Shown here piece after piece: positions 46,597 through 56,000 of a DNA stretch of 64,000 bases (its first letter is position 1; every line of letters begins with the position of its first letter). A program made the position numbers and the translations under genes. The notes beneath the pieces were generated by a model, which ran no database searches, was not told the origin of the DNA, and saw nothing but the letters and a program-made list of their open reading frames with translations. The stretch lies in the NCBI GenBank assembly GCA_963760735.1, contig CAVXEB010000004.1, positions 1,426,001 through 1,490,000 of the forward strand, in the 5' to 3' direction. Source of the stretch: CF-46 sp963760735 (GTDB lineage: Bacteria > Chloroflexota > Limnocylindria > Limnocylindrales > CSP1-4).

Positions 46597-47765
46597 CGCG
46601 CCGCCCCGGCGGCGCCCGTCGCGGACCCGGATCCGTCCGACGCGGTGCCGTCCGGGTTCGTGGTGCCGTGCGCGTCCGGGCCGAGATGGCGCCCGACGGC
46701 GGCCCGGACGGCCTCGATGACCTGCTCCTGCTCGTCGTCGGTCAGGCCCGGGAACATCGGCAGCGCGAGCGTCCGGGACGCGGCGGCGTCGGTCACGGGC
46801 AGGTCCGCGTGGAGGCCCCGCTCCATGATGTAGCTCTGGCGGTGGACCGGGATCGGGTAGTAGATATCCGCGCCGACGCCCGCCTCGCGGAGGTCGGTGA
46901 CGATCGCGTCCCGGGCGCCGCCGACGTCGATCGTGTACTGGTGGAACACGTGGGTCCGGCCGTCCGGCGTGACCGGCAGCCCGATCGGCAGCTCGCCGAA
47001 TGCTGCGTCGTAGCGACCCGCGATCTCCTGGCGGCGAGCCGTGTTCCGCGGCAGCTTCTCCAGCTGGGCGAGCCCGATCGCCGCAGCGAGGTCCGTCATC
47101 CGGAAGTTGTAGCCGAGCATCTCGAACTGGTAGCGGGCGCGCATCCCCTGGTTGCGATAGAGGCGGAGCCAGTCGGCCAGGGCGTCGTCATCGGTCGTGA
47201 CGAAGCCACCCTCGGCCGTCGTCATGTTCTTCGTCGCGTACAGGCTGAACGCGCCGTGGCCGAACGAGCCGGCCATCCGCCCGCGATAGCTCGCGCCGTG
47301 GGCCTGGCAGGCGTCCTCGACGACGACCAGACCGTGGCGGTCGGCGATCGCCCGGATCATGTCCATGTCGGCCACGAGGCCGAACAGGTGGACGGGGCAG
47401 ATCGCCCGGGTCCGGGGCGTGATCGCCCGCTCGATCTTCTTCGCGTCGACCACGTAGGTGTCGGGCTCGATGTCGACGAACACGGGCGTCGCCCCGGTCG
47501 ACAGGATCGCGTTCGCCGTCGCGGCGAAGGTGTGGCTGACCGTGATCACCTCGTCGCCCGGCTCCAGGCCGATCCCGGCGAAGATCGCCATCAGCGCGAG
47601 CGTCCCGTTGCCGGTCGCGATCGCGTGCTTCACGCCGACGAACTCGGCCCAGCGATCCTCGAGCTCCTTGACCTTCCGGCCCTGCGCGAGCATCCCGCTC
47701 TGGAGGACCTCGGTCACGGCCCTGATCTCCTCCGGGCCGATGTCGGGGCGGGCGATCGGGATCAT
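46593..47765 (-). CDS. wbpE: DegT/DnrJ/EryC1 aminotransferase (WbpE-like)
   Basis: The 390-residue PLP enzyme begins IPIARPDIGPEEIRAVTEVL, the classic DegT/EryC1 start, and has VKHAIATGNGTLALMA, VVEDACQAHGA and the cofactor lysine in SLYATKNMTTAEGG. In the pathway it puts an amino group on the 3-keto sugar, giving UDP-GlcNAc(3NH2)A. The C-terminal 30 residues are polar and low-complexity. It overlaps both neighbours by four bases. Confidence 0.9.
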   Translation of the reverse strand: MIPIARPDIGPEEIRAVTEVLQSGMLAQGRKVKELEDRWAEFVGVKHAIATGNGTLALMAIFAGIGLEPGDEVITVSHTFAATANAILSTGATPVFVDIEPDTYVVDAKKIERAITPRTRAICPVHLFGLVADMDMIRAIADRHGLVVVEDACQAHGASYRGRMAGSFGHGAFSLYATKNMTTAEGGFVTTDDDALADWLRLYRNQGMRARYQFEMLGYNFRMTDLAAAIGLAQLEKLPRNTARRQEIAGRYDAAFGELPIGLPVTPDGRTHVFHQYTIDVGGARDAIVTDLREAGVGADIYYPIPVHRQSYIMERGLHADLPVTDAAASRTLALPMFPGLTDDEQEQVIEAVRAAVGRHLGPDAHGTTNPDGTASDGSGSATGAAGAAR

Positions 47766-48433
47766 GCGGGTGCTCCTTGACGAGGACCGGACCGCTCCTC
47801 GAGCGTCTCGGCATCGGGGATGTAGGCGTAGACGCGCGCGCAGCTGCCACACAACAGCTCGCGGTGGGCGGCATAGGGCGGCGGGACGGCCTCGACTGGC
47901 TCGCCTGCCCGGTCGACGAGGCGGGCGCCGCAGGCGCAGACCCAGCCGATCCGGTGGGCCGGGCTGCCGACCACGAGGGCATGGCGCGGGACGTCGCGGG
48001 TCACGACGGCGCCGGCGCCGACCGTCGCGTAGCTTCCGACCGTGACGCCCGCGACAACGACGGCGCCGGCGCCGATCGAGCAGCCGTCCTCGAGCTCGAT
48101 CGGGCTCACCTCCCAGTCGCCCGCACGTGCCAGGTCACCCGTCGAGGTGATCGCCCGCGGATAGCGGTCGTTCGTGAGGATCGCGTTCGGGCCGATGAAG
48201 ACGCCGGTGCCGACCGTCACGCCGTGGTACACCAGCGCCAGGTTCTGGACCTTGACCCGATCGCCGAGGACGACGCCCTCGTCGATGAACGCATCGCGCC
48301 CGATGACGCAGTCCGCGCCGATCCGCGCACCCGTCCGGACCTGGGCCCGGTGCCAGATGCTCGTGCGGGGCCCGACACTGACGTCTGGCTCGAGGTCCGC
48401 GGTCGCATGGACGCGCGCGGAAGGATCAATCAC
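47762..48433 (-). CDS. wbpD: Left-handed beta-helix N-acetyltransferase (WbpD-like) with C-terminal zinc ribbon
   Basis: The 223-residue protein is a hexapeptide-repeat acyltransferase: IDPSARVHATADLEPDVSVGPRTSIWHRAQVR, VVLGDRVKVQNLALVYHG, VFIGPNAILTND and CSIGAGAVVVAGVTVGSYATVGAGAVV. It should N-acetylate the 3-amino group made by WbpE. After the helix, about 60 residues carry CACG and CGSC (four cysteines), a likely zinc ribbon not usual for WbpD. GTG 48433 starts at the family's IDPSARVH. GTG 48448 is possible, but its AGGAG lies only one base upstream. It is the first gene of the operon. Confidence 0.82.
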   Translation of the reverse strand: MIDPSARVHATADLEPDVSVGPRTSIWHRAQVRTGARIGADCVIGRDAFIDEGVVLGDRVKVQNLALVYHGVTVGTGVFIGPNAILTNDRYPRAITSTGDLARAGDWEVSPIELEDGCSIGAGAVVVAGVTVGSYATVGAGAVVTRDVPRHALVVGSPAHRIGWVCACGARLVDRAGEPVEAVPPPYAAHRELLCGSCARVYAYIPDAETLEERSGPRQGAPA

Positions 48434-48548
48434 GGGTCGGTCGGACACTCCTGGCTGGGCGATCGGATCGCGGGCGAGTATATCCCGCGAGCCGTCCGCG
48501 ACCGCCTCGGCGGATCCGGATCGCGGTGCCCGCCGGCCCCGCCGTGGC

Positions 48549-49334
48549 CTAGCGGCGGCGGCGCAGCAGTGAGCTGACGATGCCGAAGGCGGCGCCGAGC
48601 GCCAGGGCGCCGCGCCAGTCGAGCAGGGCGCGGACGTCGCCGTCGACCCGCCGGGCGACGAGCAGCAGCACGCCCGTGGTCCGGTCGGCATGGACCTCGT
48701 TGGCGACCACCGTCCGGACGATCGACTGCTCGAGGTGGACCTCGCGGGCCACGATGCTGCCGGCGCCGGACTGGGTCAGGTGGACCTCGCCCGCGAACGC
48801 GGCGCCGATCGCGCCGAGCTCGACCGATACCCGCTCGCCCCGGGCGAGCGCAACGCCACCCTGCGACACGGCGATGTCGGTCGCCTGGGCCCGCGCGATC
48901 CCGCCCTGGCGAACGTCCACGTTCGTGGCGTTGACCGACTGAACGCCGCCCTGGGTGAGGCTGAACGTCTCGCCGGTCACGTTCCGAGGGGCCTCCGCCG
49001 GGAGGGTCTTAACCGGCGATGCCGCAGCCTCGGGCTCGCTGTCCTTCGCGGGAGACGCCGGTTTCGACTCGGCGTTCGTGGCGGACGTCGACCGGGCGGC
49101 GGCCGGCTTCGCCCCGGACGCCGTCTTCGCATTCGCAGTCGTCTTCGACTTCGGCGCGGCCTTCGCGGGCGCCTTGGCGCCCGACGCGCCGCTCGTCGAG
49201 GCGCGACCGCTCGACCGCGTCCCCGAGGGGGCGGGCTCGGTCCCGGCTTCGATCGCGGCCTCGCGCGCGGCCGCCTCCTCGGCTCCCGCCAGCTCGGCGT
49301 CGCTCGTCGGATCCGGGGTCTCGCTCACGCTCAT
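48549..49334 (-). CDS. Beta-solenoid-like repeat protein with a hydrophobic C terminus
   Basis: The 261-residue protein has an acidic, then Ala/Ser/Thr/Lys-rich disordered half (about residues 1-115) and a repetitive half (about 115-230). Imperfect units of about 18 residues occur there: FSLTQGGVQSVNATNVDV, RQGGIARAQATDIAV, SQGGVALARGERVSV, then variants ending VHLTQSGAGSIVAREVHL and EQSIVRTVVANEVHA. This suggests a small beta-solenoid. A last hydrophobic stretch (ALLDWRGALALGAAFGIVSSLL) followed by RRRR may insert in the membrane. GGAGGG lies five to six bases before ATG 49334. I do not recognise a family; bactofilin-like folding is only a guess. Confidence 0.65.
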   Translation of the reverse strand: MSVSETPDPTSDAELAGAEEAAAREAAIEAGTEPAPSGTRSSGRASTSGASGAKAPAKAAPKSKTTANAKTASGAKPAAARSTSATNAESKPASPAKDSEPEAAASPVKTLPAEAPRNVTGETFSLTQGGVQSVNATNVDVRQGGIARAQATDIAVSQGGVALARGERVSVELGAIGAAFAGEVHLTQSGAGSIVAREVHLEQSIVRTVVANEVHADRTTGVLLLVARRVDGDVRALLDWRGALALGAAFGIVSSLLRRRR

Positions 49335-49578
49335 CACATCCCTCCGACGAACAGTTCCCGGCACCGGACGGAGGTCCGGGGCGGTGGTCGGTCAGCCTAC
49401 CGCGCTCGCCGCCGGGCGTCACGGCCGGCGAGCATCGGACGTCCGAGACGGGAGTGATCGACAGGATGTCGTATCCTGCGCCGGGCCGTCACGTCCGGAC
49501 CGGTCGGTCCGACAGGCAACCTCGCGTCGATCGGCGCGATCCCATGGAGGGGACCCCCCAGATGTCTCCGAGATCCGA
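49335..49578. other. Divergent intergenic region
   Basis: About 240 bases separate the repeat-protein start and the DUF3048 gene start. Both promoters should lie here. I see no clear consensus boxes or repeats. Confidence 0.4.
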
Positions 49579-50799
49579 GTGACACCGGCGAAGCGCGTCG
49601 CCATTGTCGGCGTTGGGGCGCTCGCCGTCGTCGGCGGCCTTGCCGCCGGAATGCTCACGGCCTCCGGCGCGGGACCGTCGGCGTCTCCGGCCAGCTCCGG
49701 CCTGGTCGCGAACCTTGGCAGCACGCCGCCGTCCGCGGAGCCTGTGGAGTCCACGGAGCCGGGCAGCCCGTCCCCGAGTCCGTCGGTGGCTCCAACCCCG
49801 ACGCCGGCCCCGACGCCCGTGCTCGTGCCGGCACCGCTGACCGGTCGTCTCGTGTCCCCGGCCGCGGCGGTCCGCCATCCGATCGCGGTGATGATCGACG
49901 ATCTGTCGCCGGCACGGCCGCAGTCCGGGTACAACGCGGCATCGATCGTCTGGCAGGCTCCGGCCGAGGGCGGGATCCCGCGCTACATGATGGTCTTTCA
50001 GGAGAACATCCCGACCGACGTCGGGCCGGTCCGGTCATCGCGCTACTACTACATCGCGTGGGCGGCCGAGCTCCGGGCGGTCTACGCCCATGCGGGCGGC
50101 TCGCCGCAGGCCATGGCCACCCTTCGGGCCAAGGGCCGCGGCCAGCTCGTCTACAACGCCGACGAGTTCCGTTGGGGCAAGTCGTTCCGCCGCATCCCGA
50201 CGCGCTTCGCGCCGCACAACCTCTACACGACGGGCAAGCAGCTGCTCGGAATCGCGAAGACCGTCGGGGCCAAGAACGGGACGATCAAGTGGCCATGGAC
50301 GTTCGCTCCGGACAAGCCGCTCGAGCAGCGACCCGTGGGCGGGCGGATCCAGGTCTACTACTCGGCCAACGCCATCCGCTACGACTATGACCGGACGACG
50401 AATACCTACCTCCGTTCGAACACCTCCGAGAAGAAGCAGATCGACGCGGCGACGAAGAAGCGGGTCGCCCCGAAGAACGTCATCGTCATGCTGATGCACT
50501 TCGGTCCCCTGAACGACGGCTCGAAGAAGCACCGCCTCGAGGCCACGGTCATCGGGAGCGGACCCGCCTGGATCTCGACCAACGGCGTCACGATCAAGGG
50601 CACCTGGAAGAAGACGGGCCTGACCTCGGCGACCCGGTTCTTCGACGCGAAGGGCAAGCCGGTGACCCTCACGGTCGGCCAGACCTTCGTCCAGGTGATG
50701 CCGTACGGCTCGAAGATGTCGTTCGTCAAGGGCAAGCCGGCCCCGACCGCCCAGCCCTCGCCGTCCGGCCTGCCGTCACCGAGCGCCCCAGCCGGCTGA
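49579..50799 (+). CDS. DUF3048 (YerB-like) secreted protein
   Basis: The GTG at 49579 starts a 406-residue protein with one hydrophobic signal or anchor helix (VAIVGVGALAVVGGLAAGML), a Ser/Pro/Thr linker and a DUF3048 domain. The family core is clear: HPIAVMIDDLSPARPQSGYNAASIVWQAPAEGGIPRYMMVFQENIPTDVGPVRSSRYYYI and the later VIVMLMHFGP. The roles of YerB-like proteins are unsettled but they are surface-located. A short PTAQPSPSGLPSPSAP tail ends the protein. No strong ribosome-binding site precedes the GTG, so the exact start is less certain. Confidence 0.85.
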   Translation: MTPAKRVAIVGVGALAVVGGLAAGMLTASGAGPSASPASSGLVANLGSTPPSAEPVESTEPGSPSPSPSVAPTPTPAPTPVLVPAPLTGRLVSPAAAVRHPIAVMIDDLSPARPQSGYNAASIVWQAPAEGGIPRYMMVFQENIPTDVGPVRSSRYYYIAWAAELRAVYAHAGGSPQAMATLRAKGRGQLVYNADEFRWGKSFRRIPTRFAPHNLYTTGKQLLGIAKTVGAKNGTIKWPWTFAPDKPLEQRPVGGRIQVYYSANAIRYDYDRTTNTYLRSNTSEKKQIDAATKKRVAPKNVIVMLMHFGPLNDGSKKHRLEATVIGSGPAWISTNGVTIKGTWKKTGLTSATRFFDAKGKPVTLTVGQTFVQVMPYGSKMSFVKGKPAPTAQPSPSGLPSPSAPAG

Positions 50800-50833
50800 C
50801 GCGACACCGGCAGCGGCACCGCCGGGCCGACGG

Positions 50834-52159
50834 TCAGCGGCGAGCCGTCGCCGCCTCGGTGTAGACCCGGCGCGTCGCGAGCGCGGCGTCGGCGGCGGTC
50901 CACGTGTTGGTCTCCGCCCGGTCCCGGGCCATCGCGAACAACCCATCGTGGACGCGATCGTCCGACCAGACGGTCGCGAGCGCCGAGGCGAGCCGCTCCG
51001 GGTTCCGGGGCTCGACGAGGATCCCGGCCGTCCCGACGATCTCCGGCAGCGGGCCGACGGCCGAGGCGACGACGGGCGTCCCGCAGGAGATCGCCTCGAT
51101 CGCCGGCAGGCCCATCGCGTCCGAGACCGCCGGGAGGATCGCCGCCCGGGCGCCGCGGACGAGGGCCGCGACCCGATCGTCCGACAGACGCGGCGCGTAG
51201 GCCAGCGAGTCGCCGACGTCGACGCGAGCCGCCGCCCGGGCCAGCGACGCCCGATCGCCGGGCGAGGCGTCGACGAGGAGGACCCGGGGCGGCCACGGGA
51301 CATCCTCGGCCAGCTCCGCCGGCCGACCGGCCCGGCCGAGCAGCTCGAGCGCGTGGAGGAGCGTCGTGAGGTCCTGCCGCGCGTCGTACCGCCCGGAGTA
51401 GACGAGGTAGCGCTCCGGCAGCCCGAGCCGCTCCCGCTCGGCCCGAGTGTCGGCGCGGGCACGCCCACCGGCGACGACCGTCGGGGGGCCGCCAGTCGGC
51501 CAGAAACGGAACGCGGCCCGCGGCGCGAACGGGATCACCCGGATCCGGTCGCGACGGACGTGGAGCAGCTTCCGCGTTGCGCCGGCGACCGCGTCGCTGC
51601 CGACGATGACCGCCGCGGCGTCGCGCAGGAGGCGGCCCCGGAGGCGCTGACCGAAGCGGATCGTCGCGGTCCGCTGATAGAAGCGGGCCAGCTCCCATGG
51701 CGCGAGATCGAGGAGGGTGACGACGACGGGCAGACCGGTGAGGAGCGGGACGGATGCACCGACGGCGTGGTACACGGCGCCGGCGGCTCCGGCGGCCGTC
51801 GCCCGCCAGGCGGCCCCGATCGAGGCACCGCTCAGGACGAGCGGATCGATCGTCAGCGCGGCCGATCGGAGCAGGTGGGTCGGCGGCAGGAGGCGGCGCC
51901 CGACGACATCGAGATCCGGAAAGGCGACGGTCGGGTCGTCGAGGTCGGACCGGAGCAGGAGCGCGAAGGACTCACCGGCGAGCGGCGCGGCATCGAAGGC
52001 GCCGAGCAGGCCGCGCAGGTAGGCGGCGGTCAAGGGCGACCGATCGGGCTCCTGGATCGGGCGCGCGTCGAGCACGATCCGGACGCCGGCCGGCGCGAGG
52101 CCTCCGGCGTCCGCCGGGCGGGCAAGCGTCCCGCCGAGCGGCGTCGGCGGGACCGTCAC
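50834..52159 (-). CDS. GT4 glycosyltransferase
   Basis: The 441-residue enzyme has a GT-B layout with VRIVLDARPIQEPDRSPLTAAYLRGLL at the start (mannosyltransferase-like), the phosphate-loop YLVYSGRYDARQDLTTLL and the donor motif SDAMGLPAIEAISCGTPVVAS. It is probably a cytoplasmic mannosyl- or glucosyl-type transferase. GTG 52159 overlaps the stop of the upstream polyprenol-phosphate transferase (GTGA), so the pair probably work in one pathway. Confidence 0.88.
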   Translation of the reverse strand: MTVPPTPLGGTLARPADAGGLAPAGVRIVLDARPIQEPDRSPLTAAYLRGLLGAFDAAPLAGESFALLLRSDLDDPTVAFPDLDVVGRRLLPPTHLLRSAALTIDPLVLSGASIGAAWRATAAGAAGAVYHAVGASVPLLTGLPVVVTLLDLAPWELARFYQRTATIRFGQRLRGRLLRDAAAVIVGSDAVAGATRKLLHVRRDRIRVIPFAPRAAFRFWPTGGPPTVVAGGRARADTRAERERLGLPERYLVYSGRYDARQDLTTLLHALELLGRAGRPAELAEDVPWPPRVLLVDASPGDRASLARAAARVDVGDSLAYAPRLSDDRVAALVRGARAAILPAVSDAMGLPAIEAISCGTPVVASAVGPLPEIVGTAGILVEPRNPERLASALATVWSDDRVHDGLFAMARDRAETNTWTAADAALATRRVYTEAATARR

Positions 52160-53019
52160 CGCGGCTCGGTCCCCGTGAGCGACGGCGGGTCGTCGGGGGC
52201 GACCGTTCTCTTGGCCCCGCCGCGGAACCCGGACCGGATCTCGTCGGCCCGAAGCTGGATCACGACGATCAGGGCCTCCACGACGATCCGCCGGCTCATC
52301 TTCGACATGCCGACTCGCCGATCGCGGAACGTGATCGGCGTCTCGCGGACCCGGGCGCCGCGTCGAGATGCGCGGAAGGTCATCTCGATCTGGAAGACGT
52401 AGCCGCCGGCATGGACGCCGGCGAACGGAATGGCCGCGAGGGTCGTCGCACGCCACGCCTTGAAGCCACCGGTCAGGTCGTGCGGGCGGAGCCCGAGGAC
52501 GATCCGCGCGAACAGGCTGCCACCGCGCGAGATCACCCGCCGGCCCAGCCCCCAGTCGACGACCCCGCCGCCCGGCACATAGCGCGAGCCGATCACGAGA
52601 TCGGCGTCTCCGGCTGCGATCGGCGCGACGAGGTCGGGCAGGGTCGCCGGGTCGTGCGACCAGTCGGCGTCCATCTGGACGACGATCGCGGCACCGCCGC
52701 CGATCGCGACCCCGAACCCGTCGAGGTAGGCCCGCCCGAGCCCGGCCTTGGCGGGCCGATGGCGGACGCGGATCCGGGCGTCGACGGCGGCCATGTCGTC
52801 GGCGATCCGGCCGGTGCCGTCCGGCGAGCCGTCGTCGACGACGAGGAGCGTCGCCTGGGGGAGTGCCTCGAGGATCGCCGCGCTGATCGGGCCGAGGTTC
52901 TCGGCCTCGTTGTAGGTCGGGAGGACGACCCAGACGCCCGCACCCTTGCGGTCCGGACCGCTCGCCGCGGCCGGCTGTGGCGTCGGCGTCGGCTCGGAGT
53001 CCGGGGCTGGGATCCTCAT
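52156..53019 (-). CDS. Polyprenol-phosphate mannosyltransferase-like GT2 enzyme
   Basis: The 287-residue protein matches dolichol/polyprenol monophosphate mannose synthases: VWVVLPTYNEAENLGPI, LLVVDDGSPDGTG, the metal motif QMDADWSHDP, IGSRYVPGGGVVDWGLGRRVISRGGSLFAR and the segment DLTGGFKAWR. It makes a lipid-linked sugar donor, which the GT-C type protein at 33502-35028 could use outside the membrane. No C-terminal membrane domain is present. A proline/alanine-rich N terminus of about 28 residues precedes the core. Confidence 0.92.
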   Translation of the reverse strand: MRIPAPDSEPTPTPQPAAASGPDRKGAGVWVVLPTYNEAENLGPISAAILEALPQATLLVVDDGSPDGTGRIADDMAAVDARIRVRHRPAKAGLGRAYLDGFGVAIGGGAAIVVQMDADWSHDPATLPDLVAPIAAGDADLVIGSRYVPGGGVVDWGLGRRVISRGGSLFARIVLGLRPHDLTGGFKAWRATTLAAIPFAGVHAGGYVFQIEMTFRASRRGARVRETPITFRDRRVGMSKMSRRIVVEALIVVIQLRADEIRSGFRGGAKRTVAPDDPPSLTGTEPR

Positions 53020-53080
53020 CGCGGCGCCAGTGTAGTGGCAGGCCGGGGCACGATCGGGCCAGCGGAAGGTCCGGTTCGCG

Positions 53081-56000
53081 TCATCGCATCGTCACCGCTC
53101 GCGTCGTCACGTTGAGGCCACCGGCCCTGTCCCGGCCCGCGATCACGATCGTGGCTCGCCCGGCTCTTGCGGACGCGACCACGAAGCTCACCCGGTAGCG
53201 GCCGCCCCCGAGCGACGTGGCCGTCTTCCGGACCGGGTTCCGACCCGGCTGGCTGAAGGTGACGCTCGGTGCGTATTTCAGGGCCTCGACGCTCGTGAAC
53301 GTCGCCGTGAGCGTCTGGCCGGCCCGGACCGAGGTTGCAGACAGGCTGGGGTTGAAGGCGTCGGCGAGGATCGTGCGGCCCTGGACGGTCGAGCCGAGCC
53401 CGGTCGTCGCCGTGACCCGGACCTGGTAGATCCCGCCGGGGACGAACGTGCCGGCCGCGTTCCGGCCGTCCCACGACCAGGCGTGGGAGCCGGCGCCGAA
53501 CCGGCGATTCGTCCAGATCGTCCGGATGAGCTGGGGACCGGCATAGATGCCCGCCGTGACGGACGCGGTCCGCGACAGGCGGAAGGACAGCGTCGATCGG
53601 GCGGCGATCGCATCGCCGTCCTGCGGGGCGAACGGCGATGGCTTCCAGCGGACGGAGGACAGGGTCCGGTCGAGGACGATCGACCCGACCGTCGCGGTCG
53701 CATTGCCGGCGGCATCCCGACCGGTCACGCGCACCGAGTACCGCCCGTCGGGAGCGGCGCTGCCGCGGCTCGTCCTGCCGTTCCAGCTGACCGCGCCGGA
53801 GGCGACCCGATGGATCGGCCAGGACCGCACGACGGTCGACCCGTGGTAGACCCGGACCGTCCCGATGATGGCCTCGGTGGCCGACCACGCGAGCCGCGCC
53901 GAGTCGCCGTCGCCGTCGCCGTTCGGCGAGAACCTCGCCGGAGCGGTGACGACGGCCCTCGGGACCGTCCGGTCGAGCCGGACCGTCCACGTCCGGCTGG
54001 CCCGGTTGCCGGCAACGTCGGCCACGAGGAGCTGGAGGCGGTACGTCCCGTCCGGCACCGGCGCCCCCCTGCCGTTCAGGCCGGTCCACGCGACGCTCGT
54101 CGCGCCGCCGGAGCCGGATCGGATGAGCACTGGGGCCCCGACCCTCGACCCGGTCATCGGGGCCACGCCGAACGCCCAGCCCGTCGCCCCGGAGGCGGCG
54201 AACGACACGCGGACCGAGTCGAAGATACCGTCGCGGTTCGGCGACAGAAGGGTCCCGGTCGTCGAGGCCGACCTGACCACGGGGGCGACGGTGTCGACGG
54301 TGACGCGGTAGGACGCGTAGGCCCCCGCGAAGAAGTCGGCCGACGGGTTGAAGTACGTCACGCCGCCGGCGGTGCCGACGAGGCTGGCGAGATACGAGCC
54401 GTCCGGCAGCCGGCGCCCGCCGACAAGCCCGTTCCAGGTGAACGAGCGGCGGCCCGCCGTGCGCTGGTTGACCGGGACGTCCCCGACCGGCCGGCCGTCG
54501 GAGCGGAAGACCCGGAGCACGAGCCGGCTCAGCGTGCGCGCGTTCGTCCAGTCGATCCGGAGACCGTCCCGGGAGCGATCGCCGTTCGGCGAGAAGCTCC
54601 GCCGGGCGGCGGCGGCGGCGGACGGCCCGATGCTCGTCGCCCCCGCGCCGTCGTAGACGAGCCCGCCGAGGGACGCCGCGACCCGGATCCCGTTCGGCGC
54701 GGTGGTCGGCGCGACGAGGACCCGGCTCCCGGTCTTCACGGCGATCCAGCCGCCGCGGATGGCGGGCCGGACCGCGTTCCACTCGGTCAACGGGCCGGTG
54801 ACCTGGAACCATCGCGAGCCGTCGGCGGTTCGTGGCCCGCCGACGATCGCAAGGCGGGCACCCGCCCGGACCGTGCCGACCTTGCGCGCCGACGTGTCGG
54901 CCGACGCCCGCACGATCAGCCCGTCGCGCCGCACGATCCCGAAGCCCCCGACGGCGAGCCTCGCGGGCGTCGCGGTGGTCGTTCCGACGTTCCAGGCGCT
55001 GGTGTTGCCCTTCCGGTCCCGCGCCCGGACCCGGAACGCGTAGCCGTGACCGTCGAGGCCGCGCCAGACCGCCGACGTGGCGGCGGTCTTCGTGACCCAC
55101 GGGGTCCACCGTCCGCCGTCGATCGACACCTGGGCGTCGTAGCTGGCGATCCCGACGTCGTCGACCCCGGACCAGCGGACGACGAACGCCGGGTTGGCCG
55201 CTCGCGGCGGGAGCCCCACGACCCCCACGCTCGGTGGGGTGGTGTCGGTCATGAACTTCGCCTTGATCGCGTTCGACAGCTCGGGGCGTGTCCCGTCGTA
55301 GCCGAGTGCCCAGATTCCCGCCCCCCGAAGGTCGTACGCGTTGACGAGGTCGTACTTGCGGGCGAGCGCCGTGGCGTCGTCGATGTACAGCTGGCGCCAC
55401 GGGGTGACGCAGCCGGACGAGGTGCAGGTCCGGCGGCGGTAGGCCGTCCAGGCGACCTGCTCCAGCGGGTCGTACTGCCGGCCGTAGGTGCGGAGGTAGT
55501 CGGCCGCCGTGTCGTAGATGACGGTGGTGGACGCGCCCGTCCGGACGCTGCTGATGTTCGAGGCGTGAACGCCGTTGCCGCTCGTCGACCACGCCCGTCC
55601 GTAGTACGGCACGCCGAGGATCAGCTTGGACGGTGAGACGCGTGCGACATAGGCGCGGACCGTGTCGACGATGTCGTAGCCGGTCCGCTGGTAGGGGGCG
55701 ACCGAGCCGACCGGGCTCGACGACGAGCCGCGGTAGTCGTAGCCCATGATGAAGATCGCGTCCGCGCCGCCCGACGCCGTTGCCGCCTCGATCGGATAGT
55801 TGCCGATCGAGCCGGTCGTGTCGAACGTGACCTGGTAGCCACGATGGATCCGGTTCAGCTGGCCACGGATCCCGCGAACGAGCGAGGTGAACTCGGACTC
55901 GTAGCCACGGGCAAGGGGCTCGAAGTCGAGGTTGACGCCGTCCGCGCCGCGATCCCGCACCGCGGCGGCGATCTGGCGGGCGAGGTTGGTCCGGGCCGTC

